From Byssothecium circinans (Eukaryota; Ascomycota; Dothideomycetes; Pleosporales; Massarinaceae), in contig ML977025.1 of assembly GCA_010015675.1 (NCBI GenBank), forward strand, positions 292,936 to 334,804: 41,869 nt of DNA. Reading direction: 5' to 3'. Under the pieces are notes generated by a model. The model ran no database searches and had not been told where the DNA came from. It saw only the letters and a list, made by a program, of their open reading frames with translations. This document shows positions 22,101 to 34,331 of the stretch, in pieces. Made by a program: the position numbers and the translations under genes. Numbering within the stretch: position 1 is the stretch's first letter; each line of letters opens with the position of its first letter.

Positions 22101-23158
22101 TGATTGCCAGTCATCATGGATATCACTACGGAAAAGAAGCCTTCTTCTTCCACGCCAGCATCCGGGAAACCTATAGTGTTGATGTGTCGGACGTGGGACA
22201 GTAGCCTCTGCCCTTTGAGTGGTGCAAAATCCTTATTTTTGCCGTGTATGATGGCCTCCAGTTGTGTCTTCAGAGGGAAGATGACTGACGTGACTTCGGG
22301 CGACTTCTTGAGGACATCCAGGTCAGCATCAGCGGCTCCCTGGTAGCCAGCCTCGTAGTACACCCTTGACTGGATATCCTTGAGATACTGGCCTACGGTC
22401 ATGGCAAAGGCGTTGTTGACTGGCGTTTTTGTTGGAACCCAGGACTTCATTTGATCTAGGTGGAGGAGCTTGGCTTCGTCAGCAGTAACCCGGAGTTCCT
22501 CTGGCTGAAAGACAAGCAGCGCCAGCCACGGCATGAGGTTGCGGCCTTTGGGACCCTTTGCGGGCACAGGCGCGGGCTCTGTGATGTCGGAAGCCAGGTC
22601 GACAGTGGTCCTCATCCATGGGCTGAGCCCAGCTTCACGAAACCACGGGACATGTGGGTTGTTGAAGACGATATGAGGCAGAACGCGACCCTCATCTTGG
22701 TGGCCAGCGGGCGGATAGTAGGTGTTGATCAACTTTGGGTCGAGAGTAAACTGCGGTGCAATGACGGAGAATCGCTGTTTCTTGATAACGGGCAGTCCTT
22801 TTGCGTCCACTGGGTTCTTGACTAAGCCCGTGTAGTTGTATACTTGCTGGTTTTGTGCGTTGGAGTCGTCGCCGGCGATGGCTGTGATGTTCTGCAGCGT
22901 TTCGATGCCATAAACACCGGCCTCTGCTTGTCGTTAGTCACACGTCATTTAAATGAGACTAGGACTAACGTAGTGAGGGTTGATAGTAGCTATACAATCG
23001 CTGTGGCCGTGAGAAGTTGTCGGCAACACTAAAGTCCTTGACACCTTACCATATGACCAGGCTTCAAACCCTCGTTTTCCGACGCTGCATCACCAGCAAC
23101 CTTGCTCAACGCCTGCGAAATCTTACTCTGAACCAGCGATCTGGCCATTCTGGCGCAT
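19170..23158 (-). CDS. Large hypothetical protein (about 1266 aa), unknown function
   Basis: Minus-strand exons: 23127-23158, 22970-23028, 20263-22923 and 19170-20218. The last intron (20219-20262, GTGAGT...CTAG, 44 nt) joins two long frames. The 46-nt intron 22924-22969 has GTTAGT, TGACTAAC and CAG. The first exon is tentative: its intron is 98 nt with no clear branch site. The protein has no signal peptide, membrane helix or known catalytic motif. Conserved-looking blocks are RFSVIAPQFTLDPKLINTYY, RVLPHIVFNNPHVPWFRE, RNLMPWLALLVFQPEELRV, GLVSLFAWTYTC, GYTLARWRTPTGEE and FDKSIGIMDVTYSSAWSLGK. They give the impression of a conserved structural protein with bacterial relatives, but I cannot name the family. 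The last 350 residues form a separate beta-rich part. It is divergently transcribed from the DUF6603-like gene across about 410 bp, suggesting joint regulation. Confidence 0.8.
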
Positions 23159-23571
23159 TACAGTCGAACAGTGAAGCTCAACAGTGCGCGAAGCACTCGA
23201 GGAGCTGGCTTTGAATGCACTACGGTGGTGTGTTCTGGTTTGGGTTAGCAGCAGGACGCAACGCCCGCATATCGACTGCAGGCGCCCGCATATCTCTGCT
23301 CCGGCTGGATCTCCACATCGCCAAAGCACAGCGAGCATGTGAAAAGCACAGGCCTAGAGAATTCAACCCGTGTGAAGCTAGATATTAGTAATAACCGCTA
23401 CAGACTTGGCCCTCATGGGCCCCTCCAACTCGCGATGGCCGCAACTCCAACCCACATCGCCCTTGGCTTAGCTGAAGTGCTAGGGCCGACGAAGTGGTTC
23501 GACGCGGGATCCAGAATCTGCCAGACGGCCAGCCAGACACTTTCGCTGCCGCTCGACGCTTTCCGGGCGCA
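23159..23571. promoter_or_regulatory. Bidirectional promoter region of two giant genes
   Basis: About 410 bp separate the start of the 1266-aa gene (minus) and the start of the DUF6603-like gene (plus). All three forward frames are largely open in the right part (23435-23571), so exon 1 of the plus gene could begin at the ATG at 23435 instead. No TATA box is obvious. A single near-match (TACCATATGA, 23047) to the palindrome seen in the other divergent promoters of the cluster lies just outside, within the first intron of the minus gene. Confidence 0.4.
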
Positions 23572-26500
23572 ATGGAGTCCATGTCCTGCATGGGCCTTCA
23601 AGCTATCTCCAACCCGCCCGAGGACAGGAGCAACACCACGATTGTGCCCCTGTTGCGAGTCTGGTGGACCTCGTAAGTGAATGGAAGGGAACGAACCAAG
23701 TCCAAATGGCTGCTCAAAAACCGGCCGAGTTCCTGAATCAGGATCCAGTGTCTGTCTCCGTCAGCACCACTGGCAGCTGGAGCGATATCCTCGCCCACGA
23801 ACAACTGACGACAAGCACCGTAAATTCCGACGTCCTGATCGTTGCGAAGCAGTTCTGGGGTCTTACCTTCACCTCGGATCGCAATGCTGCCTACTTTAAG
23901 AGAGTCCCAGCCGCGGACAAAGCGGAAAACAATGCGTGGGTTGGGGATGCCAGAGGATGTTTGTGCTGTCACTCAGTGATATAGGTCCAATGCTAACTCC
24001 TCGCAGCGGGCGTGATGCTCCTCCAAGCTCCAGCAACACCGTGGCAGCCGGTGGGGCTGAAGGACGTCGTGTGTGCCACGTTTGGCGTCAACCTCGAGAA
24101 CACGTCTCTTATGGGCGACTTCCTGGGCTTTGTAGACGACCAAGACCTGACCAAAGCCACTTTGGTTGCACCTCCTATCATAGTAATGAATCCAACCACC
24201 AAGCAGTCGGCACTGTCTCTCACCGTCGATAGTGGAAAGCCGACCAATGCCATCTGGTGCATGACGGCCAGAGACGCCTACTACTCCATCCTGAGCCTGT
24301 CGTTCACCATCTCGGGGGTCAACAATCTTCTCAACAAGGCAATCTCGTGGATCACCTCCAACTTCGATAACCTCGTTCCCAAGCTGCCCACCGTCTTGTT
24401 GCCTGATGCGACCGTGACGCTTACGAGACGGAGCCAGTTTAGCTTTAAGAGCCCTACAGCCGATAGCGCAATACAGCGATCCGTCACACTTTCCTTTGCC
24501 TTTAAAATCATCGACTTCAACATCAACATTGACCTTTCTGACGACGATCGGGTGCTGACCCTGACGCCGGTGGATTCCGGTTCCATCACGGACATTTTAA
24601 ATGCCATCAAGAGCGCCCTGGGCTCTCCGCAAAACGTCGTGCTAGATCTGATCCCTAGTTCGGACAGCAACAATCCTTTCCTCTCGCTCTTTAACACCGT
24701 ACATCTGTGGTACATCCAAATCACAGACGACACCACGCAGCCGAACGGACTGAGACTGCAGTGGGGCATCGGTTTGATCACCATCTGGAAACATAACGGC
24801 GTCGACATTGTTGTTACTCTCACGTACGACTCAGCCAGCTCTACCTTCGTGGGCCGCCTCTTGACGCAGGAGGAATATGCGGATGCGAAGGATCTGCGAA
24901 ACCCTAATTGGGATCCACGACTCTCTCCCAGCAGCACCCTCACAGCAAGCGGCATCGACCCGCTCAGCCTGGGCAAAGGGGTGGATCTCTGGAAGCTCTT
25001 GGACCTGGATATTGGAGCGCAGCCGCCCATACCTCACATTATCAAATCTGCCATGGTGTCGTTTTCGCGGCCGCAGGGGTCGATGACGGGCTCCTTGTTC
25101 AGCTTCTCCGCAGACATCGTGAAAGATAACACGGAGCCGAGACCAGGACAAGGTGGCGCTCCCACAGGATTCTCCTGGGACGAAGCTGCGCTACAGTTGT
25201 CGGTGGTGTCGCCCCAAGACAAGACTCAGGACAAAACATACAGCGTTGACGTCTTCTCCACGTTCACTCTCGTTGGACGTGCCCCAGCACCTGGCCAGCC
25301 CCCGCCATCTCTCCCGGCGACATTCGCTCTAGGATTACACTGCGATAAGACTAAGAATGGGAGGACATGGCTCTTGAGGGCGTCGGTGCAAAATCTGTCT
25401 GTTGGGCTTATCCGCAGCTTCTTCGAGGAAAGCGCACGAGAGGGTGCCATGGCGGTCATGGACAAGATCAACCTTAAATCACTCGACATAATATATACCT
25501 ACCAGGGCGCAATTGCTTCATCCTTCATCATGACGGGGGTCCTAGCGCTGGGAGATCTGGAATTGCTGCTCAGCTATCAGCACGTCAGCGCGCTGCTTGG
25601 TCCAAACGACGCAACCGCCACGCAGACGTACAGCGACGAAAACCCAGACGGCGGGAGCCTACCCTCAGATACAGCGCACCAGTACAAGAAAGGTAACAAG
25701 TCGGTGCAGTCAAAATTCGTTGCCAGGCTTAGCGTCTCGAGCCCAAACTCGACTATTAAGTCAATTGCCAATAGCATTGTGCCGAAAGCGGGAGACAGGC
25801 TACCGACTTGGGTCAGCGGCATTCCCGTCAATCCCACCACGCCAACTACCGGTTCCAACACGCCTACAGTGGAGCTCGAATATGATACCAGCCCAGGCAA
25901 GGATGGCGGGCCGAGCACTTCTGTGCTGACGGTTTGGTTGAGTATTGCCGGAGTTAGCATGACGTTTGTGCAGTACCATACCTCGGCGCCAAAGTCGGCC
26001 GCTGGAGGATTTGATACAGGGAAAGGAATCGTCAAGAGAATGATCCGCATATCCGTGGACCAGATACCAATGCTGAAGAGTGTTCCACTCGTTGGCCAGC
26101 TTCCGCAGCCATTCGATCATCTGGAGTATGTCTGGGTCGAAGACGACGACCCGTCCAAGCTAGACACGACACTGAAGGGCATCAAAAGAACCGAACTTGC
26201 GACCATCACTAGCATGTATCCAACCGATATCCCGCCGTTTCAGGTGAAGGATAATTTGCCGCCGAAGGAAGCAAGCACGCCAGACATTGTGCTTCAGGCG
26301 GGACATCATTTCATCGTAGTAGTGAGCGGAAAGGTCGTACTTGATCACGTTTTCGGCATTGCGCCACCGCAGTCCAACACTGTGCAAGGACAATCCTCTG
26401 GTAATCAACTTGTTGGAGGCCAGACCGGATCGGGTAGCGGTGGAGCTGCTTCGTCCCAAGCGGCGGAAGCAAAACCGACCAAAGGAAATGCAAAGCTAGA

Positions 26501-29360
26501 AGTAGGCCCGCTTTCCGTGACTGCGCTCAGCTTCCAATACAAGGACGAGTGCCTGTACGTGGTTGTCGACGCGACATTGCAGCTTGGTCCCTTGAAGTTC
26601 TCTGTCATCGAATTCGCGATCAAACTCGAGCTGAGCAAGGTCCAGCTCCACCACCTCGCCAGCGTCGTTACCGATGGCCTGATAAGCGTCAGCCTGCACG
26701 GGATCGAGGTTGGCGTGGAACAAGGACCTCTTTCTCTAGAAGGTGTGTTTATCCACGACGTGACGACAGAGGCCGAAAAGTACAGCGGCGGCATCGTAGT
26801 CGGTTTCAAGGCATGGCAGGTGCTGGCGATCGGGCAGTACATGATCAAGTTTCCAACTGCAACCTCGGAAGGGTTCAGAGCTGTCTTTGTGTAAGTGATC
26901 AATATGTTCCTTTGGAAATCCTGCTAACCCTCGCAGCTACGGTAAATTGGATGGGCCTTTGGTCGAACTCGAGTTCGCGACCATCTCGGGGGTGCGTATC
27001 GGGTTCGGACACAACTATGCCGTTCGCATGCCGCAGATCGATGAGCTTTACAAGTTCCCCTTGATTTGCGACACAGGCGCGTCAGGCAACGGAAACGATC
27101 CCATGAAGGTTCTAGACGCCATGGTGACGGCCGAGCCGCACTTCGTATACCCTAAGGACGGATCCGACTGGTTCGCGGCGGGCATGACCATCACCGCCTT
27201 TGACGTCTTGACCCTCACGGCGGTGCTTGTGATTGACATTGATAGCGGGAAGACCAAATCCAAGGACAAGGGCGTGATTCTCACGCTTCTCGCAGACGGT
27301 GTGCTCCAGATGGAGCCGGGGGCACGATCCGACTTGACGCTGTTCTACGTCGAGATCGTCGTCAGCTTCGAGATGAACTTTGTTGCCGGATACATCGCCG
27401 CCAACGCAACGCTGACTCCGGCTTCGCACGTGTATGTACCGCAAGCCCATCTAACAGGAGGTGCCTCCTTCTACACCTGGTTCGGTCAGAACAGCCATGC
27501 AGGAGATTGGGTCGTGACCCTCGGTGGCTATGCCAGAGGTTACGATCCGCCGGCGCATTATCCGAGGCCAAATCGAATCGGCCTGAACTTCACTGTTGGC
27601 GACAACATCCACATCACCGGCTCGCTGTACGTTGCCGTCACGCCCAAGTGCGCCATGGCTGGCGGGTCACTGAATATGTCGTTGAGCGTCGGCCCTGTCA
27701 GTGCCTGGTGCGACGTGATGCTCGACGCCTTCATCAACTTCAAGCCATTCCATTTCAGGGCACAGATATCCCTATCTGTAGGTGTAGAATGCGATATCGG
27801 TATGAAAACCCTTTGTGTCATCATTCAAGTCTTGCACTAATACCCTCCTCACCAGACATCCTGTTCATCCACATCCACATTAGCGTCCACATCGGCGCCG
27901 ACCTCATCCTCTGGGGCCCTCACGACTTCGGCGGCCACGCCCACGTCGACTTCTGGTTCTTCGGCTTCGGCATCGACTTTGGCGCCTCTGAGAACAGTGA
28001 CGCCAGAAAGGCCGTCAGCCTCGACATCTTCTACGGGATGGTCAAGGCTCCAGGGCCGGCCTCGACGCCCCCAATACACGACAAGATAGGCGCAGACGTC
28101 GACGTCGCCCTACACAAATACAGTGTCGAACAAGGCATGATCCCAGCCTCCACTCCGCCAGCCGATGGCGGCGACTTCCCCTCCACCGGCGATGAATTCC
28201 AGGTGCAAGCGGGCACTCTACAGATCCGCATCGACTGTGATTTCGCGCTGAGCGCAGCGCACATCAAAACACCCAACCCAAATGCAGACGGCACCTTCCC
28301 ACCCATCCAACTCCCAAAGGGCCCCGATGGCAAGATACCCCCCGTCCCCAAAGTGTACTCCCGGCCAATGCACAGCAAGGTTGCCAACGATATAACCTCC
28401 ACCCTCGAAGTGTGCCTCTACGACCTTGAAGACGACGCCAACCCCGTCCTGCTCGACCACTTCAAAGCCGAACTGGTCCTCAAATCCGCCGCCACCGCCA
28501 TGTGGGCTCTTTACGACCCCAACAACGACCCACTGAACGTCGACTCGGGCAAACCGGCCGCCCTCCAAAACGGCGCCGACGCCACCACCAATCTCGCCCA
28601 GGCCGTTCGCATCTTTCCACCGGACCCGGTCCTGCGCATCTCTCCCGTCGTTCAGTTCGACGCCACCGCCGCCATGCGCGAGGAGATTGGTGACGGCTGG
28701 CCCTTCCCCGCCAAAGAAGCCCAGGGCGGCGTCTTCGCCGGAAACTATTTCGAACCCGCGGCCCTGGATGACGATGCTGCGGCCCAGACTCAGCGGTGGA
28801 AGGACTTTGGCACGCTTTGGAGCCCGGATGCGTCGTCGACTGCTACTATTACTGCTGCTCCCGCTACTCCCACCACCCCCACCCTGCCAACCATCCGTAC
28901 CCGATTCGTCGAGCAAATCGCGTCCACTTTACAATGGACAATCCGCCCGCCCGCGCAGATGAAAGCCAACGACGGCGCTGCTGCTGCTACTACTACTGCT
29001 GTCCAACCTGCTCAGTCTCCCCAGCCTTTTACTCCTGCAAATCCGACCGCTTTTGTTGCGCCAACTCCAACAGTTCCAACATCTCCAATGGCTCTAACAA
29101 CTCCGGTAGATCCAACTCAAGCTCCAGCCCCCACTCCGGCACCAGCACCAGCTCCAGTACCCGTGACGCTGAATGCACCGCGCGTGAATGAGGATGGACG
29201 TACGGACTGGGAGTTGTTGAGTGCGACGCCGGTGCAACTTGTGCAGGATTTGGATAAATATTATTTGGCGCTGCCGTTTGTTAGGGGTGTTGGGGCTTTG
29301 GAGGGGGAAGAGGAGGGGAGAGTGATGAGGAGAAGAGACGGAAGGATGGGGGAATACTAG
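23572..29360 (+). CDS. Giant DUF6603-like protein (about 1848 aa)
   Basis: Five exons: 23572-23672, 23765-23958, 24007-26890, 26937-27799 and 27856-29360. Introns are 46-92 nt, with strong sites for most (GTAAGT...GTCAG, GTAAGT...CGCAG, GTATGA...CCAG); 23959 uses GTTTGT. The long middle part is beta-rich, alternating hydrophobic and polar residues (SLHGIEVGVEQGPLSLEGVF, KLDGPLVELEFATISGVRIG). The stretch GADLILWGPHDFGGHAHVDF (about residues 1360-1380), followed by FGIDFGAS, is the reason for assigning it to the DUF6603 family of bacteria and fungi, whose function is unknown. A Pro/Thr/Ala-rich linker (about residues 1673-1786) joins a short conserved-looking tail. There is no signal peptide or transmembrane helix. 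The N-terminus is uncertain: a different start at 23435 needs a frame change or a 38-nt intron. Confidence 0.8.
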
Positions 29361-29817
29361 TCATATCTTTCTTCAATTTTTGGTGTGCGATGGGCTTTTT
29401 CCTTTTTTTATACGAGGTCGAAATCGATGGTCGTTGGATGATGATGAGCCTAATGGGGATGACAAGAGCGATAAACGAATAGTTATAGTAACAACTCTCA
29501 TTTATCTGGTTGGGCTCGAGGGGGGGTTTTTTTTTTTTTTAAATTCCATAAAATTTCAATTTGATTCGTTTTCAATTACTACGTCCATCCCGCGCACCGT
29601 CTCACTAGGGGAAAGAAGAGATTGACTTAATAAACGCCATAACGTTTTCATCATCAAAGATCATATGAAATACTGTAGACCCAAACGAAACTAATAACTC
29701 ATACACTGCTAAACAGGGTTTCCCTACATTTCAAAAAGAGAAAACAAGCTCACTTCGCCTTCACAACAGCCGCCCCAGTCATAACGCTCGCTGTCTCCGT
29801 AGCCTCTCCATTCCCTG
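29361..29817. other. Convergent 3' intergenic region with a G7T14 tract
   Basis: About 460 bp between two convergent stops. A run of seven G (29520-29526) directly followed by fourteen T (29527-29540) is present, which is error-prone in sequencing and may act as a polyadenylation-associated element. No gene is supported; a 145-codon minus frame (29724-30161) is out of phase with the real exon there. Confidence 0.5.
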
Positions 29818-32800
29818 TCACCGCCCCGCCGGCAACGGCACGCCCTCACTAACCAACGGTCTAGCCAACTGCATGAAACCCTCAACAAACGTATACGGGC
29901 CCGGCGGCAGCGCCAACCGTCCATCATCCTGACCGACTTCAAGCGAGTTATAATGCGTCGCCCCCGTCGTCGCTGTCGTGGCCACAACCCCGCCGGCGTT
30001 CGCATCGCTCTTTTTGGGCAGGACGTAGTACGGCTGCAGCCAGTTCCACAGACCCTTGCCGCCGGCGATGGGGAGCTTGACTTGCGCGGCGGCGTTGGTG
30101 GTTGTGGCGCCGTTTTTTTGGTTGGAGAGCCAGGTGGTGGGGAGGAGGGGTCGCGTGGCATCGTAGAGTTTTGGGACGTCGATGGTTAGGAGGAGGGGGC
30201 CCATGATGAAGAAGGCGGCTTTGGGATAGGGGAGTTAGTCTTTGGGATTTGTGTTGTGTGGTGGGGGAAGGACGTACTCATGTTTTTCATGGCACCTTGG
30301 AGAGTCCATGCGGGGAGCTGGAGGCTTTTGATGGGGAGGATGCTGGAGTAGAGATGAATGGGGGTGTAAGGGTCCACTAGGACGACCTTTTTCATGAGTT
30401 TGGCGGTTTGGGCGGTGGTGTAGCCGGACTTGTTGGTGGACTCTGCGAAGGGCTCGGGGTCCAGGAAGTATGGGTTTAACTGGGGGAACTTGTCGGATGT
30501 GATATTTAAGCGGATGCCGTCGTCAGTTTTGGGGTCGGGGAAGTATGTGTGGATCGTTTTGAAGGGATCGGAATCGGTGGCGTCCCAGTACGCAACGACG
30601 CCGTCGAAAGGGCGGTCGGCCTAGACTGTGTTAGCGACGTCCGCAGATGGTAGGCAATATAATCATACGTCACCTATCTTGACTGGAAAAGGATATCTCG
30701 TCAAGAATTCTGCAGCATCGGTGCGCAATGGGTCTATCGTGGCGCCGCTGGGTATTTCAGGGGGCGCTGGCAAGGTGTGTTGCGGCCACCACGGTGGTTG
30801 GGCAAGCTCGAGGCTCCATCCGACGTTCACAAGTGCTAATGGCTTTCCGACGATGGCGTTGGCGTACTGGGCATAGTCGGAAGGCGGGAATGGCATGCTG
30901 GGGATCGCTCGCCTGATCAGATCCCACATGGCCAGCAGATACTTGTTGCCATTATCACCTGTCATCTTCTTGATCAAATCATCAAGCTGCTGGGAAACCA
31001 TAGCGTCAGCCTGGTCGGGAGGCTCAAACGGAAGCCATTTCTTCGTTTCGACCGTGCCTTTCGGGCCACCAAACACTAAGGCTGTATAGAAGATGCCCTC
31101 GCCGGTAAAAAATTGCAGCGCTGAATCGGCATAGTTCACGAGAACCCCTAAAGATGTTAGCTTTCGAAGGAAATATTAATTGGAGGTCATACAGCCAAAT
31201 ATGGGATTCTCCCAGTCGCTGCATATTTTCCAGGTTGTTTTCTTTTTGGCGTCTGGTGCAAGGAGGAACGACGCATTTATGCGAGCTTCTTGATTGATAG
31301 CAGGCGTGAGCTGGGCGAACGGCGTCATCGGATAGCCAGAGCTAGTCGCCATGTCTTGGGTCTGTTTGGTCGTATAGACGGTATTCAGCTCACCATCCAG
31401 CAAGCTGGGGATCAACTGCTCAGACAAGCACGGATGGATAAAATCAGGAGTTTTACTCGGATTCGATACCCGATTAGGGCGGTCTGGAGCACCTGTTATG
31501 GGAAGAGGGATTGCTTGGCCAAACTTGTCGACGATGGTCAGCTTTGTAATTGCTGGTACTGGTTAGCGAGCTCTATATTTATGTTCGGTAGTGACGCTCA
31601 ACTTACCGAATTGACCGTGCTGGACAGCCTTGAACGGTTTCGGGTTCACGTTGGTGAAATCGGTCAGTGTCCCATATGGAGTTCTTCCGCTCTCTCCGCC
31701 CATAAACGTGAAGTCTACATCATTCAATAAAATATTCTTTCCCGCTGTTACCGCCGGTGCCATAGGCACAGGATCCTTTCCTTGCACTCTGACATTTGGC
31801 TTCACGTGCTGGCCATTCGCCATGGTCAGGAGCGCATCGGTCAGACCCGTAAGCTCTCCACTGATAAACTTGAGTCCCTGAACACCAGTTGTGAATTTCT
31901 TTTTGTTTTCTGCCGTTTGCAGGACAGGTGGCAGCTGTGAGACTGGTGTGGCGCCGAGAACTTGAGCCACGACGGCTCCAAGAGCAAAGGACGGTTGAGG
32001 TAGCACTAACATCCTCCCGGTGATGTGGCGTTGGTCGGTGGGAGTGGAAAGCTTGCGAGGATTGACGTAGGTAACTTGGCTGTGGTTGCTGCCGCTGAGC
32101 GCGCTGGTAGCTAAATCAATCTCCCACTCTGCGTCGTCGATGTGGTAGTAAATCCCCTCCCATTCCACAAACTGCGGCGCGAAAGGTTGCTCGGTCCATT
32201 GTTTGTGACCCAACTTGGTGAGTGTATCCTGGTAGCCACCAGAGGCTTCGTTGACGAGCCCACTAACGGTCTGAAAGACAGTGGACGGCAGCCTTGCCTC
32301 GATCATGTCGATAGTTTTCCTGACCGTCGTGGTATCTTGCTTGCCCGGAGGAGACAACTTACCGACGAAGCGCGTTGGGGTGTTGCTCAGAAATTCAGGG
32401 TCCCAGCCAGCATCGATGCCAGCCATGCATAGGCTAGGGTCCGTACGTTTGAAGAAAGGGTCGTTGGCTATTTTCCTGGCGGGGATTTTTTTCATCAATT
32501 TATTCATGTTCGTTTCGGCGGTCGTCTGTATGGTCTGGAGGTGGCCATACTCCTTTTGCAGCAGGGGAACCCTCTTTGAATACAACTCAATGCGGCCTTT
32601 CCCCGCCGAGTCGCCCAAGTTACTTGTATCTGAGACGTACTTGAAGAACTCGGCGAATAGGGCCCAACGCAGCTGATTTAGCTTGCGGTCGACGGCATCC
32701 CATATCTGCTGATACTCGTTCAGCTGGGTGAGATAGTCAAGCTCGGAGAAGCGGTCAGAGTCGGGATCGGTAGAAGGTTCCGCAGGAGGTCCATTCTGGC

Positions 32801-34331
32801 CCTTCTTCTTGTCGTAATGCCAGGTGGATCCGCCTTGCGTTCTACCGAAGTTGTGGGCAAAGACGAGGTCCGCTGCCTTCACGCGAGAGTCATAGTCGTC
32901 CTCGGTGGCGTAGAGCAGCTCGCGCATATTCATGAGTAAGTCGGCAATTTGAAGGACAGAGAAGGTTTTATCTGTGTTATTATTGGGATCATCAGGATCG
33001 GTGGTTCCAGTAGTTCCTGTCGTGCGTGCATCTGTGTTTGGATCCTCCAAGACAGTCTCCTCGAACTTTTTGTCGAGTTGATGAGCCTGAAAAAACGCTA
33101 GCATGGCATCCAAGGGCGACGTTCCCAGAGAGACAGGCTCCATGTCAACGTTGTCCCCGAAGTTAGCCGCGTACGTATCGCCAGGTGTCTTGGGCTTGGT
33201 GGTATTGTAGGTGACACCATAGCGGGCGGCATGACATATCAAGCGGGTCGTGGCGAGGCTGCTAGTGTCTTCCGGACCGTGGTCAGTATCTACAGTATGC
33301 GTACTTGGGGCGGTGCTCTTTTTCTCGTCCTCGTTTATCGGAGAGGCGCAGAATAGAGCCTTGAGGCGCGAGCCCAGGTCCAGAGGGTTGTCCGGATCTG
33401 AAATAGTTGCCAGTGGGTCATAGATCGCGTCCGAGTGCCACCCCACGACGACGTAGTCGCACACAGCGGTCTCGAGGTAGAGTGGTTTTCCGTCCTTGTC
33501 CGTTCCGTACTGGAGGTTGTCCTTAGTGGAAAAGACGTTCGGGTTGTGGATGGCGTAGTCGGCGAACAGCGGGTTGGAGCTATTCATAATGGTCAGGGGG
33601 ACACGGTCGGTTGCACCCGCCTCAGCCGTCTCGGTCCACGATGCCAGAGGCGTCTTGAGGCCGATGTAGTTCTCGGCCTGGTCGTCCAGGATGTTTTTGT
33701 TGGTGGTCGCATCGCCGGCGTAGGCCACGAACGGCGTCACGTCCGTTTCAAGGTCGACTGAGCTGTCAAGATCGTCAACCTTGCGCAGTTTGTCCGACTC
33801 AACCACCCACGCGGCCGCCGTATCTGGTTTCGCCGAGCGGGGCGTGAAGTCCCGCAGGATGCGCACGATGAGCCATCGGTTGGGCACCCTGGGGAAGACA
33901 GGGCTTGGGTTCGTCTGCGCGAGTGCTGGCGCTTTGGGATCTTTGCTAGGCGGAGGAGCAGCCTGAGACTTCGCCGAGCGATATAGTCGTGGAATAGTCC
34001 AGTGCAGGTAGATGCCGAGGCGACTTCTGTCGATGCCGGCGCCCAGCTCCTCCGGAGGAGGTCGTGGGTCTTCCTGATCGAGGTCGTGGAATTCAGCAGT
34101 GTAAGCCTTGGAGATGCGTGGGTTTAAGGAAGCGGGCCTCGAGTTGTGTAGGTCAATATTGGGCAGGACGTCGTGCTGGATAGTGTGGTTGTCGAGGCGC
34201 AGGCTAACGTAGTTTGGCTGGGTGATGGGCGCGATGCGGGTGAGTCCGCTGTTGCAGACGGCCTCGTTAAGCACAAAGGCGTCGAGGTTGGTGGGCAGGC
34301 AGACGTGCTCGAGTGCTGTCGTCGCTGCCAT
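29818..34331 (-). CDS. Giant hypothetical protein (about 1435 aa), unknown function
   Basis: Five minus-strand exons: 31607-34331, 31193-31552, 30669-31147, 30278-30620 and 29818-30218. Every junction keeps the frame, with introns of 45-59 nt (GTAAGT...CCAG, GTATGA...TTTAG, GTATGA...CTAG, GTACGT...AAAG). The ATG at 34331 begins MAATTALEHVCLPTNLDAFV. No signal peptide or membrane segment. Notable blocks: GIYLHWTIPRLYRSA, RVPNRWLIVRILRD, AAWVVESDKLRKVDD, CDYVVVGWHSDAIYDP, STWHYDKKK, HGQFG/AITKLTIVDKFGQAI (spanning intron 1), and ENPIFGW/VLVNYADSALQFF (spanning intron 2). These strongly patterned, aromatic-rich blocks imply a conserved folded protein; I think relatives exist in bacteria, but I cannot name a family. 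It ends beside the end of the DUF6603-like gene and starts next to the four-membrane-span gene. Confidence 0.82.

Noticed and set aside
24281..25030. 249-codon minus-strand frame
   Set aside because: Opposite-strand shadow of the DUF6603-like exon, whose frame is far longer and family-consistent.
28218..28916. 232-codon minus-strand frame, glycine-rich
   Set aside because: Antisense reading of the GC-rich last exon of the DUF6603-like gene; low-complexity Gly/Ser/Val composition.
29520..29540. G7T14 tract as a telomere- or origin-like element
   Set aside because: A single homopolymer junction in a 3' intergenic region; no repeat unit and no further support.
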